From Bacteroidota bacterium (lineage in GTDB: Bacteria; Bacteroidota; Bacteroidia; Chitinophagales; BACL12), in the NCBI GenBank assembly GCA_029571985.1, contig JAKQVC010000014.1, positions 1 to 61,126 on the forward strand: DNA of 61,126 bases. Reading direction: 5' to 3'. Below, piece by piece: positions 53,401 through 61,126 of the stretch. Position numbers and translations under genes: made by a program. Within the stretch, counting starts at the first letter, position 1. Each line of letters opens with the position of its first letter. The notes under the pieces are model-generated. The model worked only from the letters and a program-made list of their open reading frames with translations, was not told where the DNA came from and ran no database searches.

Positions 53401-53600
53401 TCATTATCATAAACACCTGTTACCGCAATACATCTGCCTGCACGAAACGGACCAATATTCCGCCAGTGCAAACCGTTGAAAAGCGACTGAGGTATGGTTT
53501 CTGTTACCTGCGTTTCTTTTGTGGTTGTTTTTTTACCAGATTGTGCAAATCCGGTTAAGGCAAAGGCGGTTAGCCAAAGGAGTAAAATGGGCTTTTTCAT
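50406..53600 (-). CDS. exported Asp-box/VPS10-like beta-propeller protein
   Basis: A 1064-aa exported protein annotated in relatives as a glycosyl hydrolase or sortilin/BNR protein. The signal peptide ends near GFAQ. About residues 35-770 form one or two propellers with at least nine Asp-boxes (TTDGGNSW, SIDGGKSW, SIDGGLTW, SMDGGVTW, STDGGDTW, SADGGYTF, SFDGGVSW, STDNGKNW, TTDYGKTW). A beta domain (~790-930) and a helical C-terminal region (~930-1060) follow. Hydrolase activity is not proven by these motifs, and no T9SS domain is seen. TATCTTTA lies 4 bases before the ATG. Confidence 0.85.
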   Translation of the reverse strand: MKKPILLLWLTAFALTGFAQSGKKTTTKETQVTETIPQSLFNGLHWRNIGPFRAGRCIAVTGVYDNENIYFAGAAGGGLWKTTDGGNSWHCVSDSTFGSASVGAVEVARTNSNVVYVGMGEVEMRGNISFGDGMYKSIDGGKSWKHIGLQNTYAIGSIAIHPSNENIVYVAAQGHIWGPNKERGLYKSIDGGLTWQQILSPENDTSGCVDVKLDPNNPNIVYASMWKAYRTPYSLSSGGGTGNGLYKSMDGGVTWKCLSTNPGMPKGLMGKIIVTISSVNSNNLWAVVENKDNAGIYASTDGGDTWELLTKENDLIQRPWYFSNIYVDPKNERELYILSVDYWRSADGGYTFEREDNTLWDNHVMWINPNNPDNYIIGSDGGPGITFNDGHTWSDIDLPTAQFYHVNLDNDFPYHVYGGQQDNSSVKIKSRSAEGAITESDFRWVAGGEAGFIVPDPKNAAITYGGEYDGIFTSYNEHSEMYRAISVNPEQHYGAGANSALMRFNWTFPIIFSPHDPSCLYATSNYVHRSFDGGVSWETISPDLTRNDPNTLKESGGPVTLDNTGVENYATIFSIQESPVQKGVIWTGSDDGYVFVSTDNGKNWTNVTPANLPEWTMISYVEPSHFDAGTCYLSGTRYKLDDMQPYIYKTTDYGKTWTKITNGLPSNVYNRCVRNDPNVKGVLFAGLETGVWFSINDGASWQPLQLNLPVTPVVDIQIHKGERDIVLATHGRSFWIMDDITPVYDLAAQWKSIAQKDVYVYPVHEGWRTPGPSYNSEEPGDQDGENEPVGVKVRYYLKQTPADELRIAFYTEKGDSIIAYSSLYDVHRNPVDQKEDFYPNPKKHESGTLNQQPGMHQFVWDMRYPDVLGDTSATFDASLSGPLAVPGNYFVSVSVGDSLVAKVPFVIKKDPRNPSTQQDLQAQFDLNARICSKLDEIVTANNQIHDLTEQMNNYLSKTPTADKQLVEKGHAIVEALYAVETQLHNPLIIAYEDNLKFPIMLEEKLAGLNWFLQFADAAPTKSMYTKFDDLSARIQVQLNALQQIVQQDVSAFNTMAGAQVLKVK

Positions 53601-53604
53601 ACAA

Positions 53605-53612
53605 TAAAGATA
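53605..53612 (-). promoter_or_regulatory. -7-like promoter box of the Asp-box gene
   Basis: TATCTTTA on the minus strand, ending 4 bases before the ATG at 53600. Confidence 0.5.
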
Positions 53613-53669
53613 GAATATTACGCGTCAGAGAGAAAATAACGCCGTGCAAATCACCAAAACGGATGTCGA

Positions 53670-54191
53670 TTATTTCAGTTCGAGTTTCATCATGATATCC
53701 GTTTGCTCATCTGTACCGAGTGTAAACACATGCTTATCAAAAGCAACGAAACCATTCTTTTCGTAAAAGCGAATAGCCCGCGGATTTTCTTCCCAAACAC
53801 CTAGCCAGACATAATGCACCTTAAGCGACCTCGCTATTTCAATTGCTTTTTCATATAATAACTGGCCAACTTGTTTGCCATGGTAGGCTTTTAATACATA
53901 AATGCGCTCAATTTCCAATGCATTGTTATCCTGCAATTCTGTTTGTGCGGTTCCCACATTTACTTTCAGATAGCCGATCACCTGATTATCTTCCTCAGCG
54001 AAATAAAATTTGGTCATAGGATTCGTCAATTCTTCCAGCAGCTTTTCCGTGGAAAATCCATCTCTTAGATATTGCTCCATGTTTTCAGCAGAGTTGCCTG
54101 CCGAAAATGTTTCAAAGAAAGTTTGACGCCCTATTGACTGCAGCTTATCAATATCTGCAAGTTCGGCATTTCGAATACGTATTGCATCCAT
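53670..54191 (-). CDS. GNAT-family N-acetyltransferase
   Basis: A 173-aa cytoplasmic acetyltransferase. The fold is seen from IRIRNAELADIDKLQSIG through strand 4 ALEIERIYVLKAYHGKQVGQ, which carries the acetyl-CoA-binding Q/R-x-x-G-x-G/A-like turn (HGKQVGQLL). VWLGVWEENPRAIRFYEKNGF near residue 140 is the classic C-terminal block (given as two parts: VWLGVWEENP and AIRFYEKNGF). The substrate is unknown. A GTG directly before the ATG could also be used. CAATTTTG ends 4 bases before the ATG. Confidence 0.88.
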   Translation of the reverse strand: MDAIRIRNAELADIDKLQSIGRQTFFETFSAGNSAENMEQYLRDGFSTEKLLEELTNPMTKFYFAEEDNQVIGYLKVNVGTAQTELQDNNALEIERIYVLKAYHGKQVGQLLYEKAIEIARSLKVHYVWLGVWEENPRAIRFYEKNGFVAFDKHVFTLGTDEQTDIMMKLELK

Positions 54192-54195
54192 CACT

Positions 54196-54203
54196 CAAAA
54201 TTG
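54196..54203 (-). promoter_or_regulatory. -7-like promoter box of the GNAT gene
   Basis: CAATTTTG on the minus strand, one base away from TAnnTTTG, ending 4 bases before the ATG at 54191. Confidence 0.45.
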
Positions 54204-54245
54204 AGAACTATTTTCTACATGCCTATTGAATAAATATAGGTTCAG

Positions 54246-56108
54246 TTATTTAAGAATGTACACAGCAGACTGTTTGGCACCCACCTTCAGTGATTCGAGT
54301 TTAACGGTTGATTTACCCGGCACAAGAGTTGCGGTTGTAAAACCATTAAGCCGCTCAGCCATTCTTTCATTTTCTAAGGAGTACTCTTTATCATTGGTAT
54401 TGAGTATCACCATCACCGTTTCCTTTTCTGTATATCTGAAATACACGTATACGCCATTTTCCGGAATAAACTGCATGAGTTTACCATGTGCGATGGCGTC
54501 AGAATTTTTTCTCCAGTTAGCCAGTCCGGTAACGTAATCAAAAATTTCTTTTTCTTCTGCGGTTAGATTGCTGCGTTCAAATTTATTAATAGAATCGCCG
54601 GCCCATCCGCCCGGAAAATCTTCACGCACTTTGCCATCTTCAGGTGAAACAAAATTTTTCATACCAATTTCATCACCATAATACCATTGGATCATACCTC
54701 TTGTGGTCATGGCGAAGGTGATAGCCATTTTAAATTTATCCGTGTTTGTATTCACCAACGAATAAAATCTGCTGAGATCATGATTACTGAGAAACACGAC
54801 ATTCTTCATCACATCGCCATATACGTAATCCTGAGTCAACGTGTGATATAATCTACGCATACCCTCGTACCATCCGAATTGTTCGTTCAATCCGGTAGTT
54901 AAGGCATCATACAAAGTAAAATCTGTTACACCTGGGAGGTAGCTGTTATAACCATCATCAATTGCATTATCTCCATGGAAATAGCCCTGAACACCAACTC
55001 CGTTTACCCAAACCTCTCCAAAAATGCCAAAGCCCGGATATTGGCGATTGATGGCAAGCGCCCAATCTTGTAAAAATTTCAAATCAGAATAAGGATAAGT
55101 ATCCAGTCGGAAGCCGTCGACTTCATACGTTTCAATCCACCAGATATTATTCTGGATGATATATTTTGATAAATAGGGGTTGTCCTGATTTAAATCCGGC
55201 ATATGAAAATCAAACCACCCTTCATTCATGCGACGGTAATCATACTCACTAGCATAGGGGTCGTTTTTTACACTGGTGCGATAATTACTTCGAACAAATC
55301 CGGAATCCAATCGATGAATCCAATCCTGCATAGGTAAATCTTCAAATAGCCAATGACCGCTTCCGATATGATTATGGACAATATCGACTACCACTTTTAA
55401 ATCGCGTTTATGTGCTTCCTGAACAAATAGTGCATATTGTTCATTGGTGCCATAACGCGGATCAATTTTATAATGATCGGTTGCTGCGTAACCATGATAA
55501 CTCCACTTAGGCTGATCGTTTTCTATAAGTGGCGTGCACCAGATGGCTGTGGCACCAAGCTTGCTGATATAATCCAGATGATTAATCATACCTTGTATAT
55601 CGCCACCATGTCTGCCTTTTGGATCTTTTCTGTTTACGGTGCGTTCTTGTGTACCGGGCATAATATCATTAGCTGTATCGCCATTAGAAAAGCGGTCAGG
55701 CATAAGTAAATAAATCATATCGCCGGCATCTAAACCATATGCGTAAGTGCGTTTCTTGCGTTCGAGCAAAGGGTATGCATATGTAAATGATTTTTTACCG
55801 GAAGTAAATACGAAAGGAATATTTCCCGGTTGTGCCTGATCATCAATAATTAAATCAACAAAAAGATAATTTGGGTTTTCAACTTGTGAAATGGCAATTA
55901 CGTGTACGCCCGGATAGGAAATACTTAAATCGTACGCTCCGATTCCAGAAGCATGAATGATTACCTGCAAACTTGAATCCGCCATTCCGATATACCAGCT
56001 AGGTGGTGCTACATCCCATGACGAAGCAGGCGGCAGGGTTTCTGTCTTATTTTGTGCTGATACAAGAGAAATACTAATCAGGCAGGCTATAAGTAATTTC
56101 ATTTTCAT
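54246..56108 (-). CDS. GH13 alpha-amylase/cyclomaltodextrinase (SusA-like)
   Basis: A 620-aa exported enzyme that hydrolyses alpha-1,4 glucans or cyclodextrins. A signal peptide (LLIACLISISLVSAQ) is followed by an N-terminal Ig-like domain (~25-130) of the CyclMal_N type. The (beta/alpha)8 barrel carries region I VVDIVHNHIGSGH, region II DGFRLDTYPYSD with the nucleophile Asp, region III FGIFGEVWVNG with the acid Glu, and region IV FLSNHDLSR. It follows susC and susD on the same strand and fits the periplasmic or surface amylase of a Sus-like locus. A terminator and its own TATTTTTA box separate it from susD. Confidence 0.92.
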   Translation of the reverse strand: MKMKLLIACLISISLVSAQNKTETLPPASSWDVAPPSWYIGMADSSLQVIIHASGIGAYDLSISYPGVHVIAISQVENPNYLFVDLIIDDQAQPGNIPFVFTSGKKSFTYAYPLLERKKRTYAYGLDAGDMIYLLMPDRFSNGDTANDIMPGTQERTVNRKDPKGRHGGDIQGMINHLDYISKLGATAIWCTPLIENDQPKWSYHGYAATDHYKIDPRYGTNEQYALFVQEAHKRDLKVVVDIVHNHIGSGHWLFEDLPMQDWIHRLDSGFVRSNYRTSVKNDPYASEYDYRRMNEGWFDFHMPDLNQDNPYLSKYIIQNNIWWIETYEVDGFRLDTYPYSDLKFLQDWALAINRQYPGFGIFGEVWVNGVGVQGYFHGDNAIDDGYNSYLPGVTDFTLYDALTTGLNEQFGWYEGMRRLYHTLTQDYVYGDVMKNVVFLSNHDLSRFYSLVNTNTDKFKMAITFAMTTRGMIQWYYGDEIGMKNFVSPEDGKVREDFPGGWAGDSINKFERSNLTAEEKEIFDYVTGLANWRKNSDAIAHGKLMQFIPENGVYVYFRYTEKETVMVILNTNDKEYSLENERMAERLNGFTTATLVPGKSTVKLESLKVGAKQSAVYILK

Positions 56109-56112
56109 AGAG

Positions 56113-56120
56113 TAAAAATA
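56113..56120 (-). promoter_or_regulatory. -7-like promoter box of the GH13 gene
   Basis: TATTTTTA on the minus strand, ending 4 bases before the ATG at 56108. Confidence 0.5.
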
Positions 56121-56205
56121 ATTGATTTTACGCGTAACTATTATGCGCCTGCAGGCATAACCTTATTTTCGTTACAGGCATTTGCATGTATGACAGGTAT
56201 AGAAA

Positions 56206-56237
56206 TAAAAAAGCGGCTGTTCACAAGTAACAGCCGC
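56206..56237 (-). terminator. susCD terminator
   Basis: GCGGCTGTT (minus strand 56229-56237) pairs with AACAGCCGC (56213-56221), followed by a T-rich run. It lies 24 bases beyond the susD stop. Confidence 0.85.
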
Positions 56238-56260
56238 CTGAAAATACATGAGATATGTTA

Positions 56261-58072
56261 TTAATACCCGGGGTTTTGCACCAGGTTTGGATTTGCAACA
56301 ACATCTGCTGATGGCAATGGGAACAAATTGAGGTAGTCTGCTACTGCAGTTCCTGCAAATGAACCGCCTTTAAATGCCCAATTGTAAGCACCGCCGGTAA
56401 ACAACCCAAAACGAATCAGGTCGGTACGGCGATAGCCTTCCCATTGTAATTCGCGGGCGCGTTCTTCCAGAATGGATTCAGGTGTAATAGATGCTACATT
56501 GTGCGAGGCATCGCCATATGCGCGTTCACGCAATTGGTTAACATAACCGATACCGGTTCCAACATCAGCATGACCACGTGCTGCGCATTCTGCATACATC
56601 AACAATACGTCTGCATAACGCATTAATGGAAAGTCGATATCCGTATAGTTACCTGCAGCATCAAGATTTGAACCCGGAGCGGCTGCATGTAAAATGGTTG
56701 CCGTTTCTACTGTATCTAAAACCGCAACGCGATAAGTACCTGCACCACCTGTACCTGTAATAAATTCCGTAATCTGATTATCTCCTTTAATACCAGTTCC
56801 AGATAAATACTGTCCAACTTGAACCGTGCCTTCTGCTACATCAGTTACCGTAAGCACATCACTGAAAATAGTTCCAGTATATTCAGCAACAGAATTTATC
56901 ATCACGTTTCTCCATTTCGCAATTGGATAGCCAACAACAAACTGGCCAAGTTCAGAATCATCGCTAAACACCAATGTTTGTCCGAACGTTTTAAACATAT
57001 TGCGTGCATCTTCTTCATCTGGGAAGAACGATGCATACTGAGGTGTTGAACGATTACCTGCCCAACCGAATTCAACTCCATAATATGTTTTATCTATCTG
57101 GCTCAATGAATCACCTCCAATCGTAGAATGTGTGAGGAATGAAGTACCGCCATACGTTTGAGTAAAGGTGCCATCGAATGTAACCGGGAATATCATTTCA
57201 TTGCTGTTATGGTTATCTGCCATAAACAAATGTTCGTATTCCGGTTCAAGAGAGTAGCCGCCTTCGTTTATTACTTTCTGGCAGTAAGTAGCGCAGTCGG
57301 CATAACGTTCAGTTCCTGTATATACTTCTGCATTCAGATACAAACGTGCAAGAAGTGTCCATGCAGCAGCGCGATCGGCGCGACCATATTCATTGGTTTG
57401 AGGTGCCGGAAGTTCTGTTTCAATTGCCTTTAATTCTGATTCGATATAATCAAATAAGTCGGCGCGATTAATTTGCGGAGGCAGAAAAGCGCCTACAAGA
57501 TCCTCTTCAGTAATAAACGGCACATTGCCAAACAAATCCAATGCATGATAATAACTCAGCGCGCGTAAGAAACGAGCTTCTGTGCGATATGCACGGATGC
57601 GTGTCTGATCTTCAGGTGAGAAGCCGCGTTCTGTCATTTTATCATCAGCAGATTCGCGGATGAATTCATTTATCAATGGCAACTGAAAGTAGATACGATA
57701 GTACATTGCATTAACAAAAGAGTTAGTGCTTGACCATTGCATTTTATTCAGCTCAGGCATACCCGGGTCGTTCCATGCACATTTTGCGGCATCGGTAGTT
57801 ACTTCCTGCAAATTCCACAATACACGAATATATTGAGAGAAGCCCTCGTCAATACCGGCAATATCCGGATTTCCGGCAGGGCCCTGGTTTCCTGAAATGG
57901 CCAGGCCGGCGTATAATTTTGCCAGTACGTGTATATATTGATCGGGGTCTTCATATACCGTATTTGCATTAATACCATTTGGCGGAGTTAAATCCAAATC
58001 ATTAAAACAAGAGCTTAATGAAAATGCCGAAATGGCGAGCGTAAGTATGCTAATTATATATGTCTTTTTCAT
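56261..58072 (-). CDS. SusD-like nutrient-binding lipoprotein with an inserted module
   Basis: A 603-aa surface lipoprotein (lipobox SLSSC, Cys ~22) that caps the SusC channel. SusD landmarks are NALTVYEDPDQYI-type start (NTVYEDPDQYIHVLAKLYAG), FLRALSYYHALDLFGNVPF (about 165-185), AAWTLLARLYLNAEVYTG, and PLMRYADVLLMYAECAARG (about 480). Residues ~395-462 are unusual: the normal join between KWRNV and the DFPLMRYAD block is filled by a glycine-rich module (VQVGQYLSGTGI, ITEFITGTGGAGTYRV), which resembles repeats in phage virion proteins. The gene begins 11 bases after susC. Confidence 0.9.
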   Translation of the reverse strand: MKKTYIISILTLAISAFSLSSCFNDLDLTPPNGINANTVYEDPDQYIHVLAKLYAGLAISGNQGPAGNPDIAGIDEGFSQYIRVLWNLQEVTTDAAKCAWNDPGMPELNKMQWSSTNSFVNAMYYRIYFQLPLINEFIRESADDKMTERGFSPEDQTRIRAYRTEARFLRALSYYHALDLFGNVPFITEEDLVGAFLPPQINRADLFDYIESELKAIETELPAPQTNEYGRADRAAAWTLLARLYLNAEVYTGTERYADCATYCQKVINEGGYSLEPEYEHLFMADNHNSNEMIFPVTFDGTFTQTYGGTSFLTHSTIGGDSLSQIDKTYYGVEFGWAGNRSTPQYASFFPDEEDARNMFKTFGQTLVFSDDSELGQFVVGYPIAKWRNVMINSVAEYTGTIFSDVLTVTDVAEGTVQVGQYLSGTGIKGDNQITEFITGTGGAGTYRVAVLDTVETATILHAAAPGSNLDAAGNYTDIDFPLMRYADVLLMYAECAARGHADVGTGIGYVNQLRERAYGDASHNVASITPESILEERARELQWEGYRRTDLIRFGLFTGGAYNWAFKGGSFAGTAVADYLNLFPLPSADVVANPNLVQNPGY

Positions 58073-58083
58073 CGCTATTCGGA

Positions 58084-61035
58084 TTAAAGTTTCAGACTAA
58101 GGTTAAGTGAATATGTGCGAGGACGCGGGTAAATTGAGTTGTCGATACCACCTGCAATTTCAGGGTCCAAGCCAGAATATGGTGTAAATACAAATACATT
58201 CTGAATTACAGCACCAACTGTGAGAGATGCATTATCGTTAAATACGCGGCCAACATCATAACTCACACTTAAATTATCCATACGAACAAAGTTTGCACTC
58301 TCAATGTAATAATCACTCAGCAACTGATAAGATTGGAAACCGGTTTCCAGATAGTTAGCTGATAAGTTTTGAGAGTAGCTGCCAGCAGGTACGTTTTGAT
58401 AAATACCGCGGGTTGAATTGATGTTATTATACATATACTTGCCAAACTCACCGCGGATTACCATTCCGGCTGTCCATTTTTTATAGTGAAAGGAACCATT
58501 AAATCCAAGATAAAAATCAGGGACAGGATTTTCACCATAAATTAAATCGTCAGCGTTAATAGTGCTATCGCCGTTCTGATCAACGTACTCACCTTCAATT
58601 GGATTGCCATCTTCATCATATAATTGCTCGTAGGCATAGAAGGTATTGGCTGCATAACCAACTGATTGAATTTGAATAGTATTACCGATACCACCGGCAA
58701 TTCCACCAACCAAAATACCAGGACTGTTAGGATCCGGAACTTTAGTCAGGTTGGTAATTTCATTGCGGTTTGCCGTTCCGTTAATGCCTAATTCCAATGT
58801 CATATCTTTTGTATTAATTGGAATATAGCTTAAGGTAACTTCAATACCGGTATTTTCCATGCTTCCAACGTTGGTCAGAATTTGGTTTGTAAAGTTTGTG
58901 CCTGCAGGAACGGGAATAGTTGCTAATAAATCATCTGTTGTTTTCTTATAAACATCGATACTACCGCTCACTTTATCGCCACCAAATCCGAAGTCGATAC
59001 CAAAATTTAAAGAAGTAGTTTCTTCCCATTTGATATTCGGATCATATCCATCCGGACGGAGTAAGTAATAAAATGCATCACCAAATTGGTATTGTGCAGT
59101 TGATGTAGAACTATCGTAATTTGCGATATACGGGTAGTCGTTAAAAATGTCCTGTTGACCCGTAACACCCCAGCCAGCACGTACTTTCATATACATTTTG
59201 GTGTCCGACATAAACGGTTCATCGCTTAACAACCAGGCCACTGCAACAGACGGGAATAAACCCCAACGTGTATCAGGACTAAAACGGCTTGAACCATCTT
59301 CGCGTAAAGTTGCCGTTACAAGGTAACGTTCTTTAAAATTGTAATTTAAACGACCATAAAAAGAAAGCAGTGTGTTTTCGGTTTCGAAATCAATACCTGC
59401 TGGTGTTACGGTGTCGCCGGCAAATGATAAACTTGGGAAAGCCGGTGTAGCAGTCAGCCAGTTCTGATAAGAGTATCCACCTGTAAAATCAATGCGGCTC
59501 TTAATTTTTCCAATTTCTTTTTTATAGTTGAAATAAGCTTCAAACAGTTTATTGTTTTTGCTTTGCTCATAATAGTTGTTGATACCAACCGGGAAGTTTG
59601 AAGCGGCAACTGAATCCACTACAATTGTTCCATTAGATCTGGCAATATCGAAACCGCCATTAATTACACCATGAAAATCCTTAAAAATTTCATAGTCGAA
59701 TTTCAGGTTTCCGATAAAGCGATTCACATTAGAAATATCATCGCGTTGATTAATCAATCCAACCGGGTTTTTAGGTGCCAGTGGAATGAGGCCTCCTGAA
59801 GCATTTACCCATTCCCAATAGCCGCCGTAAGGGGAAGCTGCATCTAATACTTCCTGAGTCGGGTCAAACGTAATGGCCGAACCGATTGCACCCTGATCGG
59901 CAAACACGTTATCGGTGTGGTAATATTTTCCGTTTCCTTCGGTTTTCAATTTTCCATTCAGGAATGTTGGATTTAAGGCAAGTGTTCCTCCGTAGCGCAC
60001 TAATTGTGAGCGGTCGAGTACACCATTTTCCATATAACTTTCAACATTGAGGCGATATGGAAGATTTTTTATCCCTCCGGAAAGTGTAACATCTAAGTCC
60101 TCTGCAATACCCAGGCGGAATAATTCCTTCTGCCAGTCGGTGTTTGCATCACCCAATAGCGCCAATTGTGTTGGTGTACCATCCGTGGAAATGACATCAC
60201 GCAATTCATCCGCAGATAATACATCCACATATTTTGTAACCTGAGCAAATGAAGATGTGCTATTTACATCTATATGCAATTTCGAGTCAGAAACGCCTCG
60301 TTTCGTTGTAATGATGATAACGCCGTTAGCTGCGCGAGAACCATAGATGGCAGCTGCTGACGCGTCTTTTAATACCGTAATATTTTCGATATCGTCGGGG
60401 TTAATCAGGCTTAAAGCATTTCCTGAACCACTGATACCATTATTATCAACCGGCACGCCATCAATTACGATAAGTGGATCGTTTGATGCGTTCAGCGAGG
60501 TACCTCCGCGGATACGGATTCTGCTTCCGGCACCCGGCATACCAGAGTTTGAAGTAATCTGCACACCGGCAACTTTACCGGTAATCAGTTGTTCGGGAGT
60601 ACTGATATTACCATTTTGAAAGTCTTTTACGCCCACGTTCGTAATTGAGCCGGTGAGGTCTTTCGACTTAATGGTACCATAACCCACCACCACGGCGGTT
60701 TCGAGCATCATCGCATCTTCTTCGAGCACCATATCCTTTTTCAGGTTTTGGCCTGAAGTGAGGGTAATGGTTTCAGATGCGGTTCTAAACCCGATGAATG
60801 AATAAGAGATGGTGTAAGTGCCCGGCTCGTCGAAAGCCAGGGTGTAGGAACCGTCAAAATCAGAGATGGTGCCCTTACCGGTAGTACCGATAAGCACCGT
60901 AACTCCCGGAAGTGTTTCCCCGCGCGCATCAGAGATAATACCGGACAGGGTAGCACTCTGAGCGAAGAGGTTTCCGGACAAAAGCAGCATCAAAGGCAGC
61001 ACAGAGCGCCTGATGATCGCGTAAACTTGCATCAT
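58084..61035 (-). CDS. SusC/RagA-family TonB-linked outer-membrane protein
   Basis: A 983-aa TonB-dependent transporter. A signal peptide ends near LFAQ (about 25). A CarboxypepD_reg-like domain (TLSGIISDARGETLPGVTVL) occupies ~28-110, with a TonB box-like VVGYGTIKSKDLTGSI (about 118-133). The plug (RIRGGTSLNASNDPLIVIDG; AAIYGSRAANGVIIITTKRG) and a 22-strand barrel ending NLSLKL follow. It imports oligosaccharides caught by the SusD partner encoded 11 bases downstream. With the GH13 gene this is a starch/maltodextrin-type locus. CAAATACA (minus-strand TGTATTTG) at 61104-61111 is a possible -7 box. Confidence 0.95.
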   Translation of the reverse strand: MMQVYAIIRRSVLPLMLLLSGNLFAQSATLSGIISDARGETLPGVTVLIGTTGKGTISDFDGSYTLAFDEPGTYTISYSFIGFRTASETITLTSGQNLKKDMVLEEDAMMLETAVVVGYGTIKSKDLTGSITNVGVKDFQNGNISTPEQLITGKVAGVQITSNSGMPGAGSRIRIRGGTSLNASNDPLIVIDGVPVDNNGISGSGNALSLINPDDIENITVLKDASAAAIYGSRAANGVIIITTKRGVSDSKLHIDVNSTSSFAQVTKYVDVLSADELRDVISTDGTPTQLALLGDANTDWQKELFRLGIAEDLDVTLSGGIKNLPYRLNVESYMENGVLDRSQLVRYGGTLALNPTFLNGKLKTEGNGKYYHTDNVFADQGAIGSAITFDPTQEVLDAASPYGGYWEWVNASGGLIPLAPKNPVGLINQRDDISNVNRFIGNLKFDYEIFKDFHGVINGGFDIARSNGTIVVDSVAASNFPVGINNYYEQSKNNKLFEAYFNYKKEIGKIKSRIDFTGGYSYQNWLTATPAFPSLSFAGDTVTPAGIDFETENTLLSFYGRLNYNFKERYLVTATLREDGSSRFSPDTRWGLFPSVAVAWLLSDEPFMSDTKMYMKVRAGWGVTGQQDIFNDYPYIANYDSSTSTAQYQFGDAFYYLLRPDGYDPNIKWEETTSLNFGIDFGFGGDKVSGSIDVYKKTTDDLLATIPVPAGTNFTNQILTNVGSMENTGIEVTLSYIPINTKDMTLELGINGTANRNEITNLTKVPDPNSPGILVGGIAGGIGNTIQIQSVGYAANTFYAYEQLYDEDGNPIEGEYVDQNGDSTINADDLIYGENPVPDFYLGFNGSFHYKKWTAGMVIRGEFGKYMYNNINSTRGIYQNVPAGSYSQNLSANYLETGFQSYQLLSDYYIESANFVRMDNLSVSYDVGRVFNDNASLTVGAVIQNVFVFTPYSGLDPEIAGGIDNSIYPRPRTYSLNLSLKL

Positions 61036-61126
61036 GTACGAGAACTTTTAATGTTAGAGAAAGTTGTATAGTTGGTCATGTAAGGATTGGATTAAACCCG
61101 CCCCAAATACACTGCAATTTTACCAA

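Noticed and set aside
56261-61035. Classifying the SusCD locus as a prophage region because of the phage-like insertion in SusD
   Set aside because: Both flanks of the insertion are standard SusD, SusC is adjacent and intact, and no phage genes are nearby.
1-61126. tRNA or rRNA genes
   Set aside because: No cloverleaf-sized conserved loops (GGTTCGA-type T arms) or rRNA signatures noticed in the intergenic spaces; a covariance-model scan would be needed to exclude them fully.

Overview
The window reads as a chromosomal segment of an uncultured-type Bacteroidota bacterium, probably from the Chitinophagia/Saprospiria/Sphingobacteriia side of the phylum. The evidence is six secreted proteins ending in a type IX secretion (T9SS) type A sorting domain, a SusC/SusD pair, a short region-1.1-less primary sigma factor, TAnnTTTG (-7) promoter boxes instead of TATAAT, and almost no Shine-Dalgarno sequences. 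No tRNA, rRNA, CRISPR array, transposase or prophage was seen.

Layout. 1-5 kb: nadB, a secreted esterase-like protein, and a convergent cell-surface glycan pair (O-antigen ligase-like, then GT2). 5-8 kb: ECF sigma factor, small anti-sigma-like protein, secreted lamin-tail-like protein. 8-14 kb: DsbA/FrnE oxidoreductase, two envelope proteins of unknown function, a PadR/PspC-domain pair, a DUF2231-like membrane protein. 14-19 kb: a complete three-part type I export set (ABC, HlyD, TolC) whose ATPase motifs are degenerate. 19-24 kb: a T9SS-sorted cytochrome c/copper monooxygenase-like fusion, a SWIM protein and an N-formylglutamate amidohydrolase-like protein. 23-32 kb: fused E1 alpha/beta 2-oxoacid dehydrogenase, a pair of small paralogues of unknown family, LutB-like protein, DUF3109, RsmI-like methyltransferase, 3-methyladenine glycosylase, J-domain protein and rpoD. 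32.4-32.7 kb: an array of three hairpin-forming intergenic repeats. 33-43 kb: acs, DinB-like, a large FG-GAP propeller adhesin, and an ABC transporter followed by a LytS/LytTR two-component system. 43-50 kb: a probable copper-handling island (HYC_CC_PP protein, TonB receptor and HMA protein on one strand; MbnP-like lipoprotein and two MbnH/CCP-like dihaem peroxidases on the other). 50-61 kb: an Asp-box propeller protein, GNAT, and a Sus-like starch locus (SusC, SusD, GH13).

What stands out: (1) in about fifteen genes the -7 box ends only 4-7 bases before the start codon, so much of this genome may be transcribed as leaderless mRNA; (2) the MbnP locus carries two tandem dihaem peroxidases next to other metal-linked genes; (3) SusD carries an inserted glycine-rich module of a kind common in phage structural proteins; (4) the export ABC ATPase has a replaced signature motif, a swapped Walker B pair and no H-loop histidine; (5) the T9SS-sorted protein at 19.4 kb retains every copper-ligand motif of the PHM family and is fused to a c-type haem domain.

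Functions are inferred from motifs read by eye; no database search was run.
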